Positions 7,793 through 16,532 of a DNA stretch of 64,000 nucleotides are shown one piece after another. Source of the stretch: Domibacillus sp. DTU_2020_1001157_1_SI_ALB_TIR_016 (GTDB taxonomy: Bacteria > Bacillota > Bacilli > Bacillales > Domibacillaceae). A program made the translations under genes and the position numbers. The stretch is taken from assembly GCF_032341995.1 (NCBI RefSeq), contig NZ_CP135438.1, positions 1,647,847-1,711,846 of the forward strand, in the 5' to 3' direction. Positions within the stretch are counted from its first letter, which is position 1. Each line of letters begins with the position of its first letter. The notes under the pieces are model-generated. The model was not told the origin of the DNA. It was given only the letters and a program-made list of their open reading frames with translations, and did no database searches.

Positions 7793-9433
7793 ATGAAAAA
7801 AACATTTATCCATTTTGCCGCAATATTTCTCGTCTTTTCCTTGTTTATCGCCGGATGCTCTAACAATGATTCGAATACAGACGCTCCTGGCTCAGCTTCT
7901 TCAAAGGGCAAGGTTACACCGGGTGGAGAGCTAAAATGGGCTTTGGCTGGCACCGTTACAGAGGATAACTTAGATGCTCATAAATCCGGAAATGCCCAGA
8001 ACGGCCGGGTGACAAGATCTCTCTATGATAGTTTAGTGGTTGAACTGCCGGATCATACAATTAAACCATGGCTAGCCACTTCATGGGAGATTTCCGAAGA
8101 CAAAAAAAGCTATACTTTTAAGCTTAGAGAAGATGTTACCTTTCATGATGGAACACCTTTTAATGCAGAGGCTGTAAAATTCAACTTTGACCGAATTAAA
8201 GATCCAAATACTAAAGCATCAAACTCATTAAATGAAATTGGCCCCTACGAATCAACAGAAGTACTTGATGAGTTTACAGTGAAAATTAATTTTTCTGCCC
8301 CCTTTTCTCCTTTTTTAAGTAATGCGGCAAAATCTGACCTTGGTTTCGTTTCTCCGGCTGCTGTAGAAAAATACGGAGATAAGTTTCCACAAAACCCAGT
8401 TGGCACCGGTCCATTCAAGTTGGAAAAGTTCACACCCGGAACGCAAGTTGAGCTGGTAAAGAATGAAGATTACAACTGGGCTCCAGAAAATGCTGCGCAC
8501 CAAGGGCCTGCTTATCTGGATAAGCTTACTATTCAATTTGTTCCTGAGGAAGCTACACGAGTCGGTGTGCTACAAAGTAAACAAGTACATGCAGCCGATA
8601 TTATTCCGCCACAGAATTTACTTACATTAAAAGAAGACAGCAACTTTAACGTACTTGAAACAGAGTTAAGACAAATTAATTTTTCTTTATATTTAAACCC
8701 AGCTAAAACCCCGTGGAATGATTTAAAAGTAAGAGAAGCCGTCCGCTCCGCTCTGGACATTAAATCAGCAGTAGAAACAGTTTATTTAGGAACTTCCGAA
8801 CAAGCCTGGTCGCCCATTACACCTACAATGTTTGGTTATACCAATACCGTTGAGAACTCTTGGAAGCCAGATCCGAAAAAAACAGCTCAATTGCTTAAGG
8901 AAACAGGCTGGAAAAAAGGGGAAGATGGTATATGGAACAAGGACGGAAAACCTTTGGAAATCGACTTCATTGATACACAAGGGAATCGTGAAAAACGCAT
9001 GGATTTGATGACTGTTTTTCAACAACAGCTAAAGCAGGCTGGAATACAATTAAATATTATTTCTCTTTCAGCTGGCGCCTACTCAGAACGGCGGGAAAAC
9101 GGTGAATACGATTTAGTAGCAGCCAGCCAGTTTTCCGGAGATCCAGATGTAATGCGTCAAATTTTCTCATCCGAAGGACCGCTTGGAAAACAAAATTTGG
9201 CACGTACTGATGTTAAAGAACTGAACCAGCTGCTAGAACAAGGCTATTTAGAAAGTGAGCCTGATAAACGAAAAGAAATCTATAAAAAAGCGCAAGAATA
9301 CATTATAAAGAATGTTTATTCCATCCCAACTTACCTTTTTCAATATTCTTTTGCCACAGGAAGCGAAGTAAACGGCATTACGTTTGATTCTCCTTCCTTC
9401 CCAGTATTCTACGATGCTTGGATTCAACAATAA
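7793..9433 (+). CDS. Dpp/Opp-type substrate-binding lipoprotein (SBP family 5)
   Basis: A 546-residue extracellular binding protein. The signal peptide ends in the lipobox FIAGC, followed by a Ser/Asp/Ala linker. The body matches peptide/nickel/glutathione-type family 5 proteins: GGELKWALAG, DHTIKPWLATSWEIS, the FRLREDVTFHDGTPF-like motif (here KLREDVTFHDGTPFNAEAVK), PVGTGPFKLEKF, and IDFIDTQG. ATG 7793 has AAAGGAG 6 bases upstream; the in-frame TTG 15 bases earlier is less likely. It is followed by two permeases and a fused ATPase, giving a complete importer. Since it sits between two monooxygenases, the ligand is more likely a sulfur-containing amino acid, peptide or opine-like molecule than a general peptide. 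Confidence 0.92.
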   Translation: MKKTFIHFAAIFLVFSLFIAGCSNNDSNTDAPGSASSKGKVTPGGELKWALAGTVTEDNLDAHKSGNAQNGRVTRSLYDSLVVELPDHTIKPWLATSWEISEDKKSYTFKLREDVTFHDGTPFNAEAVKFNFDRIKDPNTKASNSLNEIGPYESTEVLDEFTVKINFSAPFSPFLSNAAKSDLGFVSPAAVEKYGDKFPQNPVGTGPFKLEKFTPGTQVELVKNEDYNWAPENAAHQGPAYLDKLTIQFVPEEATRVGVLQSKQVHAADIIPPQNLLTLKEDSNFNVLETELRQINFSLYLNPAKTPWNDLKVREAVRSALDIKSAVETVYLGTSEQAWSPITPTMFGYTNTVENSWKPDPKKTAQLLKETGWKKGEDGIWNKDGKPLEIDFIDTQGNREKRMDLMTVFQQQLKQAGIQLNIISLSAGAYSERRENGEYDLVAASQFSGDPDVMRQIFSSEGPLGKQNLARTDVKELNQLLEQGYLESEPDKRKEIYKKAQEYIIKNVYSIPTYLFQYSFATGSEVNGITFDSPSFPVFYDAWIQQ

Positions 9434-9458
9434 ACTCTAATGAAAGGGAGCCTTTGAG

Positions 9459-10394
9459 ATGGTGAAATTTCTTCTTCAAAGATTACTTGTTTCCATTCTG
9501 GTTGTTTGGGGCTCCCTGACTTTAGTGTTTTTTCTTCTTCATATTCTTCCTGGCGATGCTGCCAGGATGATTGGAGGAGAAACGCTAAGTCAGGAGCGTG
9601 TGGACCATCTTCAAAAACAATTCGGTTTAGACCGTCCTATCGGAGAGCAGTATATGTCTTATATAACTGGTATTGCAAGTGGCGACCTGGGCAGCTCTTT
9701 TGTAGACAATCAGCCTGTAGTTGAAAAGTTGATGGTTCATTTCCCTTCCACTTTAGCCCTTACTTTTGCAAGTGGTCTTATTGCCATTTTGATAGGAGTA
9801 GTATTCGGTGTCTTATCTGCTATTTATCAAAATAGCTGGTTTGATTACATTTTTCGGTTTTTCAGCTTATTTAGTGTCTCAATGCCTACCTTTTGGATTG
9901 GCATCCTTCTGATTTTAATTTTTTCCGTTCATTTAAAATGGTTTCCTGCTATTGGAAATGGAAGTATTGAACAATTAGTCTTACCCTCGGTATGCCTTGG
10001 AGTGGCAGGATCAGGGCTGCTGGCAAGAATGATTCGCAATAGTATGTTGGAAGTTATGAATGAACAATTTGTGTTAGCGCTTAGAGCAAAAGGAATTTCA
10101 GAAAAAATGGTTGTATATCAGCATGTATTGCGAAATGCCCTCCTTCCCTCCATTACAATTATTGGTATTCTTGTTGGGGAGCTGCTGGCTGGTGCTGTTG
10201 TGACAGAGACGGTCTTTTCCAGACAAGGAATTGGAAGAGTCGTTGTCGATGCTATTAACCAAAAAGATATTCCTATGATTCAGGGAGCGATTTTAATTGC
10301 AGCTATTATGTATATTGTTGTGAATTTACTAGTAGATCTTTCTTACTCTTATATTGATCCACGAATACGGAGAGCGCCAGTAAATAAAAGCTAA
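9459..10394 (+). CDS. Dpp/Opp-type ABC permease (DppB-like)
   Basis: A 311-residue membrane protein of the DppB/OppB family: the N-terminal helix LLVSILVVWGSLTLVFFLLH, the HILPGDAARMIGGE segment, several hydrophobic helices, and the cytoplasmic EAA loop around RAKGISEKMVVYQHVLRNAL that contacts the ATPase. The end, YIDPRIRR, is typical of the family. It has an AAAGGGAG-type ribosome binding site. It starts 25 bp after the binding protein gene and precedes the DppC-like gene by 19 bp. Confidence 0.92.
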   Translation: MVKFLLQRLLVSILVVWGSLTLVFFLLHILPGDAARMIGGETLSQERVDHLQKQFGLDRPIGEQYMSYITGIASGDLGSSFVDNQPVVEKLMVHFPSTLALTFASGLIAILIGVVFGVLSAIYQNSWFDYIFRFFSLFSVSMPTFWIGILLILIFSVHLKWFPAIGNGSIEQLVLPSVCLGVAGSGLLARMIRNSMLEVMNEQFVLALRAKGISEKMVVYQHVLRNALLPSITIIGILVGELLAGAVVTETVFSRQGIGRVVVDAINQKDIPMIQGAILIAAIMYIVVNLLVDLSYSYIDPRIRRAPVNKS

Positions 10395-10413
10395 GCTAAA
10401 TGAGGTGAAAAAT

Positions 10414-11310
10414 GTGTCAGCCAATACAGGTTCTTTAAAGAAAGCTTTAACACTATTTGATAAAAAACAGGTTTTTAGTTATGAGAAAAAAATGACGTGG
10501 TCTGGTACCCTTATCGGGCTCTCTTTACTAACGCTGGCTTTTATTGTTTTATGCGCATTATTTCCTCAGTGGATTGCTCCCTACTCGGTTACAGAAATGA
10601 ATCCTGAGGCTATTATGAAACCTCCTAGTTTCTCTCATATACTTGGAACAGACCAGTTTGGCCGTGATATTTTTAGTTTACTCGTATATGGAGCCAGGCA
10701 GTCATTGATAACCGGGCTGGCTGCAGTATTGATAGCCGGAGTGACAGGCACCATTATTGGGCTGGTTGCTGGCTATACAGGCGGCCTTTTTGATGTTATT
10801 TGTATGCGAATGATGGATATTGCGATGACAATTCCTAATATTTTATTGGCGATCGCTATCTCGTCTGCTATGGGGGCAAGCCTTGTAAACATCATTCTGG
10901 CCATAAGTATTGCGGCGACTCCAGGATACACAAGAGTGATTCGCAGTCAGGTAATCTCTCTTAAACATCGCCCTTTTATTGATGCTTCACAGTCAATTGG
11001 AACTTCTCATTTTGAAATAGTGATCCGTCATATTTTGCCTAACTGTTTATCCCCATTAATTGTTATGGGAACGATTGGCATAGGCAGCAGCATTCTTATT
11101 GGAACAGGGCTTAGCTTTTTAGGTTTAGGTGTTGTTCAGGAAATACCTGATTGGGGATACTTGCTTTCACAAGGGCGCAGTTACATTACAGTTGCTTGGT
11201 GGATTGTTGCTTTTCCGGGTTTTGCTATCACCATGCTAGTCGTTGCGGTGAATCTACTTGGAGATGCACTCCGAAATCGGTTAGATCCTAAACAATCGAG
11301 AGTATCTTAA
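10414..11310 (+). CDS. Dpp/Opp-type ABC permease (DppC-like)
   Basis: A 298-residue membrane protein of the DppC/OppC family. The family-defining HILGTDQFGRDIFSLLVYGAR lies near the first periplasmic region, and the EAA loop is at ASQSIGTSHFEIVIRHILPN. The C-terminus ends GDALRNRLDPK. GTG 10414 was chosen because GAGGTG (10402-10407) lies 6 bases upstream; the GTG at 10405 overlaps that site. It should pair with the DppB-like subunit to form the channel of the importer. Confidence 0.92.
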   Translation: MSANTGSLKKALTLFDKKQVFSYEKKMTWSGTLIGLSLLTLAFIVLCALFPQWIAPYSVTEMNPEAIMKPPSFSHILGTDQFGRDIFSLLVYGARQSLITGLAAVLIAGVTGTIIGLVAGYTGGLFDVICMRMMDIAMTIPNILLAIAISSAMGASLVNIILAISIAATPGYTRVIRSQVISLKHRPFIDASQSIGTSHFEIVIRHILPNCLSPLIVMGTIGIGSSILIGTGLSFLGLGVVQEIPDWGYLLSQGRSYITVAWWIVAFPGFAITMLVVAVNLLGDALRNRLDPKQSRVS

Positions 11311-11330
11311 CCTGCTAAAGGAGGAAAGTG

Positions 11331-13367
11331 ATGAATCATTTATTAGATATTAAAGAGTTATCTGTCGGGTTTAAAGTAAAAAATGGCTTCATTAATGCTG
11401 TTAATAAGGTTGATTTGAAAATTAATAAGGGAGAAATTCTTTGCCTGGTTGGTGAATCTGGCAGCGGAAAAACGATTACTTCTCTATCGATTATGCGGTT
11501 GATTGATTTTAACAATGGTGTTATTAATCATGGGGATATTCAACTAAATGGCCAAAGCTTAGCAAAACTTACGCCCCAAAAAATGAACGAGCTTCGAGGC
11601 AAAAAAATGGCTATGATTTTTCAGGAGCCGATGTCTGCTCTTGATCCGGTTTATTCAATCGGTTACCAAATTAAAGAGGTAATTAAACGACATTCCAAAA
11701 CAAACCGGGCAACTGCCCATGATAAAGCTGTTACATTGTTAAAAAGAGTTGGAATTCCTGAGGCAGAGCTTCGCATGAAACAGTATCCTTATGAACTTTC
11801 TGGAGGTATGCTTCAGCGTGTCATGATCGCCATTGCTTTAGCCGGGGAACCAGATTTATTAATTGCCGACGAACCAACAACTGCACTTGATGTAACCACT
11901 CAATCACAAATTCTTCACTTGCTTCAGGAATTAAAGGTGGAATTTAACCTCTCGATTCTTTTAATCACGCATGACCTTGGAATCGCTGCCCAGCTTGCAG
12001 GTCGTGTAGTGGTTATGTACTCAACGAAAGTAGTTGAGGAGGCACCGACAGTTCAACTATTTGACAAACCAGCACACCCTTATACCAAAGGGCTGCTTCA
12101 GTCTATTGTTCCGGCAAACGGAGAGCAAAAAAAGCGGCTTTACTCTATAAAAGGTTCAATTCCCTCTCTATCAAATGCGCCAGAGGGCTGCCGGTTTCAT
12201 CCCCGCTGTCCTTATGCAACAGACCAATGCAAATTAGAAGAACCCCCTTTGAAGTCTTATGAAGGACGCAAGGTGGCTTGCTGGCATGCAGATGTATTAA
12301 TGAATGAAGATTTTCAGCAGACAGACACAGAGGCAGGAGTAACCATAATTGAAAATAAAAAACATTTTCCAGAAATTATGGAAAGCAGCAATGAAGATAC
12401 CGTTTCTCCCCTTGTGGAGATCGTTCATTTAAAAAAGTATTTTCCGATTCAAAAAGGGTATTTCCCGCCAACTAAAACACATATCAAAGCAGTGGATGAT
12501 GTCTCTTTTTCGATTCATAAAGGAGAAACGTTTGGACTGGTTGGTGAATCCGGCTGTGGAAAGTCTACATTAGGACGCGTTTTATTGCAGCTGGAAAAAG
12601 CAAGCAGTGGAAATGTTCTTTTTCAAGGGAAAAACTTGGCCGCATTAAATAGACGAGATTTAAAACTGGCTAAAGCAGACATGCAAGTTGTATTCCAGGA
12701 TCCGTACGGTTCTATTAATCCCAGATGGAAAATCGGTGACATCATTGGAGAGCCTTTCAGAGTTCACCAATCATTAAGCAGCAAAGAGCAAAAAGAAAAA
12801 GTGCTAAATATCATGAACCTTGTGGGATTGAACACTAGCTGGTACGATCGTTATCCAAATGAGTTTTCGGGAGGGCAGCGCCAAAGAATTGGAATTGCAC
12901 GTGCTATTGCACTCAATCCGAAATTTATACTAGCAGATGAGGCAGTTTCAGCTTTAGATGTATCTGTACAGTCCCAAATCATTAATTTATTCCAAGATCT
13001 TCAGGATAATTTAGGGCTTACTTATCTATTTATCGGCCATGGTCTGGATGTGATGCGTCATATCTCAAATCGCATTGGTGTGATGTATTTAGGGAAGCTC
13101 GTTGAAATCGCCCCTGCAGATGAACTGTTTCAACATCCTTCACATCACTATACAAAAGCGCTTTTATCCGCGGTTCCCATTGCGGATCCAAAACAAAAAA
13201 GAAACTTTGTATCGATTAACGGTGAGATTCCATCACCGGCTAATCCTCCCTCCGGCTGCCGCTTTCATACCCGCTGTCCAGCGGCTAAAGCGATTTGCAG
13301 ACAGGAAACACCTGACTTAATATCCAGAGGAGCAGGCCATCAAGTGGCATGCCATTTTCCTTTATGA
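11331..13367 (+). CDS. Fused DppD-DppF type ABC ATPase with two nucleotide-binding domains
   Basis: A 678-residue fusion of the two ATPases that are separate in many Dpp/Opp systems. The first domain has Walker A GESGSGKT, signature LSGGMLQR, Walker B LLIADEPTTALD and the oligopeptide C-terminal extension with Cys residues (GCRFHPRCPYATDQCKLEEP). After a linker, the second has GESGCGKST, FSGGQRQRIG, FILADEAVSALD and a second Cys-rich tail (CRFHTRCPAAKAIC). In other members of this family, such Cys tails can bind an iron-sulfur cluster. The H-loop of the second half reads IGHGLD instead of the usual SHDL, a conservative change that keeps the His. ATG 11331 has AAAGGAGG 6 bases upstream. All motifs needed for transport are present. 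Confidence 0.92.
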   Translation: MNHLLDIKELSVGFKVKNGFINAVNKVDLKINKGEILCLVGESGSGKTITSLSIMRLIDFNNGVINHGDIQLNGQSLAKLTPQKMNELRGKKMAMIFQEPMSALDPVYSIGYQIKEVIKRHSKTNRATAHDKAVTLLKRVGIPEAELRMKQYPYELSGGMLQRVMIAIALAGEPDLLIADEPTTALDVTTQSQILHLLQELKVEFNLSILLITHDLGIAAQLAGRVVVMYSTKVVEEAPTVQLFDKPAHPYTKGLLQSIVPANGEQKKRLYSIKGSIPSLSNAPEGCRFHPRCPYATDQCKLEEPPLKSYEGRKVACWHADVLMNEDFQQTDTEAGVTIIENKKHFPEIMESSNEDTVSPLVEIVHLKKYFPIQKGYFPPTKTHIKAVDDVSFSIHKGETFGLVGESGCGKSTLGRVLLQLEKASSGNVLFQGKNLAALNRRDLKLAKADMQVVFQDPYGSINPRWKIGDIIGEPFRVHQSLSSKEQKEKVLNIMNLVGLNTSWYDRYPNEFSGGQRQRIGIARAIALNPKFILADEAVSALDVSVQSQIINLFQDLQDNLGLTYLFIGHGLDVMRHISNRIGVMYLGKLVEIAPADELFQHPSHHYTKALLSAVPIADPKQKRNFVSINGEIPSPANPPSGCRFHTRCPAAKAICRQETPDLISRGAGHQVACHFPL

Positions 13368-13402
13368 ACGATTTTCTATCAAATTTGAATGGAGAATAAT
13401 AT

Positions 13403-14734
13403 ATGGCCAAATCCATGCATTTAGTTTTGTTTGCGACCTCAACAGGTCTTCACATGGGTGGATGGCGACATCCTGAAGCTCAAAATGCCAATGAACTAGA
13501 TATCGATTTTTATCAAGATCTTGCCTATAAAGCAGAAGCCGCAAAACTAGACATGCTTTTTGTAGCAGACAAATTGGCAATCGATGATTTATATGGCGGA
13601 ACATTTGATTTGTCTGTTACATACCGGCTTGTTTTATCTGTAGAACCCATTACTTTAATCTCCGCATTAAGTTCGGTCACCAAAAAGATTGGTCTTGCAG
13701 CAACCGCTTCTACCACCTACCAAGAGCCTTATCATATTGCGAGAATGTTCTCGACGCTTGATCATTTAAGCAAAGGGCGTGTTGCCTGGAACATGGTCAC
13801 ATCAACAAGTGATACGGAAGCAAGAAATTTTGGTAAAACTCAACATTTAGATCATTCTGCGAGATACGAAAGAGCAACAGAATTTATTGAAGTTGTGACT
13901 TCTTTATGGGATAGCTGGGAAGAAGATGCACTTATTCTAGATAAACACGAAGGAGTATACGCACGTAAAGCGAAAGTACACTACACAAATCATGATGGAA
14001 AATGGTTTAATGTAAAAGGACCTTTAAATGTATCCAGGTCACCGCAGGGACGGCCATTGATAATTCAAGCAGGGGCCTCAGAGGATTTTCAGCTTTCGGC
14101 ATCGAAAAATGCCGATTTAATTTTTTCTGTTTCTCCTACTCTTGAAAAAGCAAAAATATTCTACGACCAGTTTAAAGAAAAAGTAGCTGCCAATCACCGT
14201 TCTAAAGAGGATGTCAAAATACTTCCAGGTTTAATGCCGATCGTAGGACGAACCCTTCAGGAAGCCAAAGAAAAAGAACGATTATTACGCACGCTCATCA
14301 ATCCGCATGCTGCTTTAAGCTTTATGTCTGGCAGCATGAATTATGACTTATCGCTTCATGATCCAGATTCTCCGTTTCCAGATATATTAGACAAAATTAC
14401 TGGAAGCCGTGGACGTTTTGAATACGTACTTAAAAAAGCAAAACAAGAAAACCTGACACTAGGTGAAGCAGCTCAATGGTACGCAGTCAGCCTCTCTTTC
14501 CCACTTCTCGTTGGCACTCCGGATTTCATTGCAGAGGAATTAGAAACATGGTATAAAGAAGAAGCTTGTGACGGTTTTATTTTGATCCCTCCTTATATGC
14601 CCGGCGGCTTGGATGATTTTTTGGAATTGGTCGTGCCTATATTGCAAAAGAAACAGATCTTTCGGTCAGATTACACCGGTGACATGCTAAGAGATCATTT
14701 AGGGCTGGATATTCCCCGTAATCGTTATAGTTGA
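13403..14734 (+). CDS. NtaA/SnaA/DszA-family FMNH2-dependent monooxygenase, second copy
   Basis: A 443-residue paralogue of the 6419-7753 enzyme, clearly diverged: FATSTGLHMGGWRHPEAQ, KLDMLFVADKLA, VEPITLISALSSVT, GRVAWNMVTS, GRPLIIQAGASEDF, and the C-terminal DMLRDHLGLDIPRNRYS. The family is the FMNH2-using NtaA/DszA group. It is the last gene of the operon and is followed by a terminator. Two diverged monooxygenases around one importer suggest two consecutive oxidations, or two related substrates. That is inference from gene order. Confidence 0.9.
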   Translation: MAKSMHLVLFATSTGLHMGGWRHPEAQNANELDIDFYQDLAYKAEAAKLDMLFVADKLAIDDLYGGTFDLSVTYRLVLSVEPITLISALSSVTKKIGLAATASTTYQEPYHIARMFSTLDHLSKGRVAWNMVTSTSDTEARNFGKTQHLDHSARYERATEFIEVVTSLWDSWEEDALILDKHEGVYARKAKVHYTNHDGKWFNVKGPLNVSRSPQGRPLIIQAGASEDFQLSASKNADLIFSVSPTLEKAKIFYDQFKEKVAANHRSKEDVKILPGLMPIVGRTLQEAKEKERLLRTLINPHAALSFMSGSMNYDLSLHDPDSPFPDILDKITGSRGRFEYVLKKAKQENLTLGEAAQWYAVSLSFPLLVGTPDFIAEELETWYKEEACDGFILIPPYMPGGLDDFLELVVPILQKKQIFRSDYTGDMLRDHLGLDIPRNRYS

Positions 14735-14777
14735 GTGAATATCTACATTCGATCCAAAAGATTCTATCAATATACTG

Positions 14778-14820
14778 TGCAGCCGTACAACAATTGTTGT
14801 ACGGCTGCGATTTTTTATTA
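14778..14820 (+). terminator. Terminator of the 5913-14734 operon
   Basis: A perfect palindrome, GCAGCCGTACAACAATT followed by its complement ending GTACGGCTGC, then GATTTTTTATT. It lies 44 bp after the monooxygenase stop. Confidence 0.9.
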
Positions 14821-15061
14821 TTCCCCCTCGGAAAACCCTCACTTCCAGCTTGCTTAGCGGCAGGGCTGGCAAAAGAAAAAGATCCCTTCAACTTTAAAGT
14901 GTTTCTCAATATTTTATCCAAATGAAGCACAAAAAAAGATTATCAATCAGACGATCGGGTGCTGCTGATTTGTGTACAATGATGTGCTATATAAGTTGAG
15001 CAAATGATTTTCCATACTACTTTTCAGAAAAAGCGTATGAGAACAGCGCTTAGCCCAGGCA

Positions 15062-15200
15062 ATGGAACAGCGGCATTCGCAGGGCTGCGCGTTCCATGGG
15101 GCAGGCGATAAGCTCACCTTTACCGATCTGCGGCTCCGTCGATCTTATCTGCCCGCTAGTCCCATAGGAGTCTCCGCCCCGCGCCTGCCGCCTTTGTGGG
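15062..15200 (-). repeat. GC-rich dispersed-type repeat, inverted copy
   Basis: Read on the - strand it contains GGAGACTCCTATGGGACTAG, AGCGGGCAG, then GTGAGCTTATCGCCTGCCCC and GGAACGCGCAGCCCTGC. The same sequence of blocks occurs on the + strand at 15306-15415. Similar GC-rich units (GACTCC...GCGGGA...AGCGG...GCCCCGC...GGAAAGCG) are, from memory, scattered through many Bacillaceae genomes. Confidence 0.6.
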
Positions 15201-15305
15201 GAGGAAAAACAGCAAGTGTCAAACATGCTGGTTATTCTTCCCTTATCAAAAAGAATAAAGAGTCGGTGTCTATTCATTGGTGATCGCTTCTTTTCTAAAA
15301 AGCAA

Positions 15306-15415
15306 CGGGCGGAGGATGGCGGCGAAGACTCCCGCGGGACGAGCGGACAGGCTGAAACGAGCAGCGCGAAGCGGCGGCTGGTTCAGCGTTCGCCCCGCAG
15401 GAAAGCGCAGCCGCC
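15306..15415 (+). repeat. GC-rich dispersed-type repeat, direct copy
   Basis: Contains AAGACTCCCGCGGGACGAGC, GGACAGGCTGAAACGAGCAG, GCGAAGCGGCGGCTGGTTCA and CGCCCCGCAGGAAAGCGCAG. Block order matches the inverse copy at 15062-15200. The unit can fold on itself (GGCGGC at the start with GCCGCC at the end). Confidence 0.65.
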
Positions 15416-15445
15416 AGTTGCCCTATGTAAACAAGCATTAACAAA

Positions 15446-15495
15446 CGCCAATAAAAACAGCAGCAAAAACAGAGTGACTGTTTTTGCTGCCAGTT
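15446..15495 (-). terminator. Terminator of the 22172-15506 operon
   Basis: Read on the - strand: GGCAGCAAAAACAG-TCACT-CTGTTTTTGCTGC followed by TGTTTTTATT, just after the binding protein stop. Confidence 0.85.
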
Positions 15496-15505
15496 CTAAA
15501 CTGGA

Positions 15506-16495
15506 TTATTCCTCAGTGAAAATTTCTTTATCCACTATTTCCGCTACATCAACCGGCTTTTCAAGTACTCCTTCCTCGGCAAATGTATCAGCAACTTTTT
15601 GAACCGCTTCAATATCCTCGTTGCTTACAGGCCGTACATCAGCATTTACTTTATTATTGATTTCACGGGCAACATCCTCTGGCAATCTAGTGATATCTGA
15701 ATAAATTTTCACGTATTCTTCCTTATTGTCCTGCTCCCAATCCCAGGCTTTTGAGAATCGCTGGATCACATCTTGAAGTGCCGCTCTTTTTCCAGGGTCT
15801 TCAAGCGCCTCTTCAGATGCTGTAATAAAACCAATTCCGCTGTTAATGCCCTTCCCATCCTTCAGTACTCTTGCTCCATCATCTTCCGCAATGGTCGTAT
15901 ACGGATCAAAAGTAGCCCATACTTCAATATCTCCTGATTTAAATGCAGCGGCTGCATCCGTTGGAAGAACAAATTTAATGTTAACATCTTTTGTCGTTAG
16001 CCCTACTTCTTTTAATGCTTCAATCACCAGATATTGAGAAACACTTCCCTTTGCAGAAGAAATAACAATGTCTTTTCCTTTTAAGTCTTCTACATCTTTT
16101 ATCGGAGAATCCTTTTGAACAAGAATAGTAACCGATTCAGCCGCTGACACACTTGATGCAATGATTTTAATGGGCACGCCGGATGCCGCAGCAGCCAATA
16201 CAGGGGTATCTCCGGCAGGTGCGGTATCGACAGAGCCTGCTTTTACGGCTTCAAATAAAGGTGCTGCTCCTTGAAAACTTGCCCATTCTACTTTGTATGG
16301 TGTTCCTTCGAGTACTTTTGAAGCTTCTACTTTTGATTTTGTCAGCCCGGCCTGATCACCCAGCACTAACGTAACCTTGGAAAGATCTACTTCTCCATCC
16401 GCATTGACCTCAGCTGCTTGATCATTTTGTCCGCATCCTGCCAAGGCTGTTACCATGCTTGCAACTAAAAAAGGATATAGTAATTTTTTCTTCAT
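15506..16495 (-). CDS. Aliphatic sulfonate-type ABC substrate-binding lipoprotein
   Basis: A 329-residue lipoprotein with lipobox ALAGC near residue 21 (GCGQND after cleavage). The NMT1/SsuA-type fold is shown by LVLGDQAGLTKSK, AVKAGSVDTAPAGDTPVLAAA, the DLKGKDIVISSAKGS motif and FDPYTTIAEDDGA. ATG 16495 fits the GGGAG site 8 bases upstream; a TTG 6 bases earlier is too close. It is the last gene of a seven-gene operon with its own permease (18993) and ATPase (18204), so it is separated from them by the hydratase-like and aldolase genes. The ligand is probably a sulfonate. Confidence 0.88.
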   Translation of the reverse strand: MKKKLLYPFLVASMVTALAGCGQNDQAAEVNADGEVDLSKVTLVLGDQAGLTKSKVEASKVLEGTPYKVEWASFQGAAPLFEAVKAGSVDTAPAGDTPVLAAAASGVPIKIIASSVSAAESVTILVQKDSPIKDVEDLKGKDIVISSAKGSVSQYLVIEALKEVGLTTKDVNIKFVLPTDAAAAFKSGDIEVWATFDPYTTIAEDDGARVLKDGKGINSGIGFITASEEALEDPGKRAALQDVIQRFSKAWDWEQDNKEEYVKIYSDITRLPEDVAREINNKVNADVRPVSNEDIEAVQKVADTFAEEGVLEKPVDVAEIVDKEIFTEE

Positions 16496-16532
16496 TTTCA
16501 ACTCTCCCAGGATATAATATTATGTTTTTCGA

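Larger units (their letters stand above)
14821..15445. other. Gene-free stretch holding a GC-rich inverted repeat pair
   Basis: I see no frame with a ribosome binding site or recognisable product. The content is two inverted copies of a GC-rich repeat (15062-15200 and 15306-15415) around about 100 bp of ordinary sequence. Base composition is sharply higher in GC than the flanks. Confidence 0.6.

Noticed and set aside
14637..14930. A 97-codon frame on the - strand and a 64-codon frame on the + strand around the operon terminator.
   Set aside because: They span the terminator palindrome and have no ribosome binding site.
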